From positions 1-20,604 of the forward strand of contig JAGKWS010000073.1 in NCBI GenBank assembly GCA_021151685.1: 20,604 nt of DNA. The letters run 5' to 3'. Made by a program: the position numbers and the translations under genes. The notes below the pieces were generated by a model. The model ran no database searches and was not told the origin of the DNA. It saw nothing but the letters and a program-made list of their open reading frames with translations. Shown here one piece after another: positions 17,219 to 20,604 of the stretch (position 1 is the first letter of the stretch; every line of letters begins with the position of its first letter). Source of the stretch: Chitinophagaceae bacterium (lineage in GTDB: Bacteria; Bacteroidota; Bacteroidia; Chitinophagales; Chitinophagaceae).

Positions 17219-17837
17219 TTTCTCTATTCAACAATACCAGCCCATAAGCAATGAGGAGGTTTTTAAGAATGTTTACCGCATTATGAACATATAGCCATAG
17301 GTCTATGACCAGCTTCCCCAATGGGTACGATACCACATGCTCTATCAAGAAAATAATAAAACTGCCCGAAGCATACAACAATATTGCCACACTGAAGATA
17401 AAAAGCGGGTTCCTTTCCACCATTACAAACTCTATCTCCGATATTACCTTATACAGGCCGCAGAGACAATAGAAGATGTATATACCATAAAACAACGCTG
17501 CATCGGCATAGTTTCCTGCGTGAACCCCCTTCATAAATGTACGTATAATAAAAAAAACTGCCACGGCTATAGCCAGTATACTTATTCTTTTTCTGTAGTG
17601 TTGTGGGTATACCCATTTTATGAAGTATGTAGAAATAATAACAAATTCTAACAGAAAGAATAAATTGCTGTTCAGCCTCCCCGGCATATTGGCCAGTTTC
17701 AGCAATAGGCCATTCATGTCAAAAATAAAACTCACCAATGCACAATACCACATTGTTGGGCGCAGTCTGCGCCCAACAATGATGGCTGGTAAACCAGACA
17801 GATTGGTAAAGTATTTCAGAACAGCAGCAAGTATCAA
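17094..17837 (-). CDS. Multi-pass membrane protein upstream of the sensor kinase
   Basis: The 247-residue frame contains about six or seven hydrophobic helices over residues 1-205, with short charged loops such as KWVYPQHYRKR, and ends with about 40 polar residues that are translated from DNA also encoding the N-terminus of the kinase (125-nt overlap). Proteins of this shape commonly precede single-helix HisKA_3 kinases in Bacteroidota and are thought to supply the membrane sensor; this is context, not a recognised domain. The start appears to be TTG at 17837, since the first ATG is at residue 29. The membrane part ends at about NILKNLLIAYGLVLLNRE, just before the kinase ATG, where one would expect a stop; the polar tail may be non-functional. 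A perfect inverted repeat lies at residues 20-29. Confidence 0.75.
   Translation of the reverse strand: MILAAVLKYFTNLSGLPAIIVGRRLRPTMWYCALVSFIFDMNGLLLKLANMPGRLNSNLFFLLEFVIISTYFIKWVYPQHYRKRISILAIAVAVFFIIRTFMKGVHAGNYADAALFYGIYIFYCLCGLYKVISEIEFVMVERNPLFIFSVAILLYASGSFIIFLIEHVVSYPLGKLVIDLWLYVHNAVNILKNLLIAYGLVLLNRENGINSHNSSCCHVIAGSRHRILRSIIPTSRNKAPTRNKADK
17751..17781. repeat. Perfect 14-bp inverted repeat in the membrane-protein gene
   Basis: CATTGTTGGGCGCA (17751-17764) and TGCGCCCAACAATG (17768-17781) are exact complements around GTC. In the minus-strand frame it encodes IVGRRLRPTM of the membrane protein, 56-86 nt into the gene as annotated. In RNA it would form a very stable hairpin. Confidence 0.9.
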
Positions 17838-17887
17838 GTGATATATTACATATTGGTTTATCGAACTAAGGGTATATCTAAGGTATA

Positions 17888-17995
17888 TCGCTTGTGTATA
17901 TTATGAAAATTGTTTTCGGCGAAACAAAAATCATTTACAGACATAACCCCATCTATGGCGAAGGATATAAGAAGTTATAAACCCCCAAAAAACAG
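17888..17995. repeat. Palindromic repeat element, copy B
   Basis: Diverged second copy of the element at 16296-16402, same orientation, about 1.59 kb away. It keeps TGTTTT (17911-17916) opposite AAAACA (17989-17994), and an inner CATA (17942-17945) opposite TATG (17954-17957), so the outer and inner arms persist though intervening bases differ. It lies 36 nt past the stop of the 150-residue hypothetical gene on the minus strand. A 10-bp direct repeat AAGGGTATAT (17868-17877 and 18000-18009) brackets it. Confidence 0.75.
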
Positions 17996-18031
17996 TAGAA
18001 AGGGTATATTTTTCATACGGTCTGATAATGC

Positions 18032-18484
18032 TTATGGCTTGTCGTTACTTACATCGTAATAGTGTATTGTTTGCCCACCAATTACGCTTCTGAAAACAAC
18101 AGTGTCGCTACCATCTCTGTCTTTAGCCCGTGTAAAAACAAACTCGTCAACATTTCCGTCCAGTAATGTAATACCCTCAAACAGGCATACCGAATAGTCA
18201 ACATCATTAGTTCCAGTAGAAGGTTCACCATCTTTGCCAACCACAGAAATTACGTTTGTATTGTCATCCCACGAAAACTCGAGGTGTGTTGCAGGGGAGC
18301 CGGGGTTTACTATCCGGGTCATTTCAGTGGCAATAACCTGCATCGAAAAAGTGGTGTGTACAGGCTGGTTGTTCTTAAAATGATATTTAATCATTTGGGC
18401 ATGCTTCAAATCGGTTATGGTATGCATTACAGCGGCTTCTATTTTGCCGGAATTCTGTGTACAGTCTGGAATAAAACTTGCCAT
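18032..18484 (-). CDS. Hypothetical protein, 150 residues
   Basis: An intact frame from ATG at 18484 (MASFIPDCTQNSGKIEAAVM) to TAA. The product is acidic, without signal peptide or membrane helices, and appears beta-rich (LEFSWDDNTNVISVVGKDG, DTVVFRSVIGGQTIHYYDVS). The family is not recognised. It is divergent from the interrupted three-gene cluster at 18713-20565 and lies upstream of the signalling genes on the same strand, separated from them by palindromic element B. An exact TAATTTTG promoter element lies 40 nt upstream of the ATG. It could be a target or an accessory of the neighbouring two-component system; nothing in the sequence decides this. Confidence 0.7.
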   Translation of the reverse strand: MASFIPDCTQNSGKIEAAVMHTITDLKHAQMIKYHFKNNQPVHTTFSMQVIATEMTRIVNPGSPATHLEFSWDDNTNVISVVGKDGEPSTGTNDVDYSVCLFEGITLLDGNVDEFVFTRAKDRDGSDTVVFRSVIGGQTIHYYDVSNDKP

Positions 18485-18524
18485 TTTCAGTTTTTTTTTA
18501 GTGAATAAATCAATACTCTATCAA

Positions 18525-18532
18525 CAAAATTA
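18525..18532 (-). promoter_or_regulatory. Bacteroidota-type -7 element (TAATTTTG)
   Basis: Exact TAnnTTTG match on the minus strand, 40 nt before the ATG of the 150-residue gene, in the 228-nt divergent spacer. The -33 box is not clear. Confidence 0.4.
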
Positions 18533-18549
18533 GCAATGTGCGGGTCGTA

Positions 18550-18595
18550 CACCTAAGGTGATAATACTCATTTTTTCACGTATTTCTACGTATTT
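18550..18595. promoter_or_regulatory. Candidate operator sites in the divergent spacer
   Basis: CACCT-A-AGGTG is an 11-bp palindrome (18550-18560). Just beyond, ACGTATTT occurs twice (18578-18585 and 18588-18595) with a 10-bp period, one helical turn, as is typical of tandem regulator binding. Their place between divergent genes suits a regulatory role, but the motifs are short. Confidence 0.3.
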
Positions 18596-18712
18596 TACTT
18601 TTCGTGTTTTCTCTCTTGTGCTTGTTTTAATGTGGTTTGAATTTTGTCTTGGATATACTTTTTACCCGGTATGCCGAAAAGGGGATATAGAGTAGGCACA
18701 AAAACAATATTT

Positions 18713-19049
18713 ATGACCACTGAAATAATTGAACAACTTCTATTGGGCGGATTAATGGGAGCTATTGGGCAAGGTTTACGGACAATCGTAGGATTAAAAA
18801 AACTAAACGATACAGCTAATGCTGCCGAAAAAAACTTTTAGCCAACTCTTTGTACCAAGCACCATGTTAGTAAGTTTATTGATAGGGTTCTGTGCTGGTG
18901 TTCTGGCCATGATATCTGTATCCACTTTCAAAGCAGATTTCCTCGAATCGGAGGATATTAAGAAAACACTACTTGGGTTAGCTGCATCTGGGTATATGGG
19001 CACAGATTTTATTGAGGGTTTTATGAAAAAACAAATGCCAACTAACTAG
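18713..19049 (+). pseudogene. Small membrane protein gene split by a +1 frameshift at an A7 run
   Basis: The first frame (ATG 18713) gives 42 residues, MTTEIIEQLLLGGLMGAIGQ and on to NAAEKNF, then TAG at 18839-18841. An overlapping second frame continues from the same spot to TAA/TAG-ended 19049 with FSQLFVPSTMLVSLLIGF and later SGYMGTDFIEGFMKK. Removing one A from the seven A at 18828-18834 joins them into one 111-residue protein with two hydrophobic segments (about 8-27 and 47-68), a natural-looking product. The second frame has its own ATG at 18819, so two separate peptides are possible but less likely. Two-helix architecture recalls small holin-like or membrane-anchor proteins; no family is recognised. 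It may head the cluster with the next two interrupted genes. Confidence 0.65.
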
Positions 19050-19180
19050 TACCATGTTTAGCAGTCCTGAATGCGCTGCATGACGAAACATGAAACTATC
19101 TACAGCCATATACAATTTCAATACCTACAATAGATAAAGTATACAAGGTCTCTGATTTTTTCACCACAATAATGTAAAAC

Positions 19181-19489
19181 ATGAACAAAGATTTAATTAT
19201 TACAATTGATAGCAATACACGCAACATCGAATTATTGATGATCGAAGGAAGGTGAATTGAGCCACATACAGTTTTTCGTTTTGATAGTGGCAAATGGATA
19301 GCCATATTGAACAACTTTCCTATTAGTAGCGATAATGTTCTCAACATCTTCATTTTGGCAGAGGGCGATACTGGCAACAACTCTCAGATGAAGGTTAGGG
19401 TAGATGGTACGGATAAGGGTACCTATGCTCTTTTTGAACCTTTTAACAGAGCTCGAATTGGACAATTTAATCAAAATATACACATGTAG
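19181..19489 (+). pseudogene. Small hypothetical gene with an in-frame TGA
   Basis: From ATG at 19181 the frame reads MNKDLIITIDSNTRNIELLM then IEGR and a TGA at 19253-19255. The same frame stays open afterwards for 77 codons (IEPHTVFRFDSGKWIAILNN …) to TAG at 19487-19489. With TGG in place of TGA it would be a 102-residue soluble protein. It ends one base before the ATG of the next gene (TAG-C-ATG), as expected for translationally coupled operon genes, which argues that the downstream part was real coding sequence. No family is recognised. An alternative is that translation starts at an internal ATG (19307) and yields a shorter protein. Confidence 0.6.
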
Positions 19490-19490
19490 C

Positions 19491-20565
19491 ATGAGAAAAA
19501 TTATTCAATTTTCAGCAATTGTTCTGTCTATTGTCCCGGGTAATATTCAGGCTCAAACTACATCAAATGAAGTTTCCTCTTCTTTGTACTTCATTTCAAG
19601 CAACCGAGAAAATAGCTATGATACAAGTGAACATACAAGCATTGATCTTGGTACAGCAACCTTTTCTACTGCCGACAAAAGGATTGCCATGAATTACTAT
19701 GGCTATTTTATACCTCGAAATGGTAGCACCCATCACCATTTTGTTAGTATATCAGGTTGGGGAGCAGCAAAAAAACACTACCGCAACTATTCTGTCCAAC
19801 AACCAGATAGTAGGCGAGGCCGATGCAGATATTCGTGCAGGATACCGTATTTGGAACAACAAAAACAAATACGAAGAGATAGAGGAATTGTATCGCCAGA
19901 GAGTATCTCAAGCTATAATCCAAGATAAACTGAACAAATTAAAGCGATCAGACATTTGGGTAGTCGGTAATGTAGGAGTTGCCGGGAGTAGCTTCAAATT
20001 ACACTATCCCACAAATGCCTTCAATGAACAGATAAAAAGGCAAAGCTACACAAGCCGGCAATTGAACATAGGTGTAAACTACTGGACTAGCCGATTGTTG
20101 GGCGGCACCTTTTTGGCCGGGGCGACAATCGGAGTTCAATACTCCGACAATTTTGATGATCTGGATGAAAGTATTGTAGAAGATACCCATTTAGTAATTG
20201 CCCCCACTTCAGGTACTAACAGAACAATAACTACCAAACAAACAGTATATCAGGGTTTATATAAGAAAGATTTGTTAACTGTGCCGATTAACTTTGATAT
20301 ATTTTATGCACCAGATAGGTTAGGAAACCTCGCATTGTTAGCAACGGGCAGTACAGTATGCACCGACGGAGGAACAACTAAGACTAAGGTTGGAATCGGG
20401 TTCTTTATTCTTAAGGATAAGAACCCTACAATACCCAATGGTGGTATAGTACTGTCTTATACCACTATATTTTATGCCGACAAGACCGATGATGCAAATG
20501 GTTCGAAAAGCAAATTTGGCATTGCTCTTACAACCAGGATAAACTTATTGAAACGACAACGATAG
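19491..20565 (+). pseudogene. Exported, probably outer-membrane protein gene split by a +1 frameshift at an A7 run
   Basis: ATG at 19491 starts a signal peptide MRKIIQFSAIVLSIVPGNIQ with cleavage near AQ22. The frame runs through FVSISGWGAAKK and then turns into an unrelated-looking reading. The +1 frame from the A7 run at 19769-19775 continues with NTTATILSNNQIVGEADADI to TAG at 20563-20565. Deleting one A yields a single 357-residue protein. The mature part begins with strand-like sequence, has a helical charged section (NKYEEIEELYRQRVSQA) and then many amphipathic strands (NIGVNYWTSRLLGGTFLAGA, FGIALTTRINLL at the end), consistent with a beta-barrel-type outer-membrane protein. The family is not recognised. 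It is the last gene of the interrupted cluster; 39 nt remain to the window end. Confidence 0.65.
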
Positions 20566-20604
20566 GTGATCACTTCTGTTTTACTTCATACAGTTGTATT
20601 GTTA

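Noticed and set aside
18828..18870. Programmed -1 frameshifting at the A-AAA-AAC heptamer
   Set aside because: The -1 frame reaches a stop after 11 codons and does not lead into the membrane-protein second half; a +1 change is required.
2275..19255. TGA decoded as tryptophan or selenocysteine in this genome
   Set aside because: TGA is the natural stop of the TlpA-type gene directly after its last helix, TGG is used for Trp throughout, and no tRNA-Sec or SECIS-like structure was identified.
1..20604. CRISPR array, tRNA or rRNA genes, or a transposase gene
   Set aside because: No regularly spaced direct repeats, cloverleaf or rRNA-like stretches, and no transposase or integrase-like protein were found on either strand.

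Overview
The window looks like a piece of a Bacteroidota chromosome, most likely the Chitinophagaceae/Chitinophagales side. The evidence is a type IX secretion (T9SS) protein of the PorQ family, a secreted protein with an N-terminal Omp28-like domain and a C-terminal T9SS sorting domain, a TlpA-type thioredoxin with a long N-terminal domain, a RecQ with an extra C-terminal helix-turn-helix domain, and several exact TAnnTTTG elements (the -7 promoter motif of this phylum) about 20 nt before start codons. No rRNA, tRNA or CRISPR array was seen.

Layout. (1) Positions 1-1063: the 3' part of an AT-rich plus-strand gene cut by the window edge, and a possible short remnant of a minus-strand reading frame. 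(2) 1076-15147: ordinary, denser chromosome. It holds a luciferase-like flavin oxidoreductase and a small protein gene with an in-frame TGA (minus); a GT39-like membrane glycosyltransferase and an LCMT-type methyltransferase (plus); a thiol-disulfide protein, RecQ helicase and a small lipoprotein (minus); then gcvT, fabI, porQ and the T9SS cargo gene (plus). Good hairpin terminators follow gcvT and the cargo gene. (3) 15457-18484: an AT-richer minus-strand block with a hypothetical protein, a multi-pass membrane protein, a HisKA_3-type sensor kinase and a NarL/LuxR-type response regulator. Two diverged copies of a palindromic ~105-bp element sit in its two large intergenic gaps. (4) 18713-20565: three consecutive AT-rich plus-strand genes of unknown function, each with exactly one lesion (frameshift at an A7 run, in-frame TGA, frameshift at an A7 run).

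The metabolic genes are housekeeping (folate one-carbon, fatty acid elongation, DNA repair). PorQ and the CTD-bearing protein connect to the same outer-membrane secretion route. The kinase, membrane protein and regulator almost certainly form one signalling unit. The most unusual signals are the repeated palindromic element, a perfect 14-bp inverted repeat inside the membrane-protein gene, the 125-nt overlap between that gene and the kinase gene, and the serially interrupted three-gene cluster.
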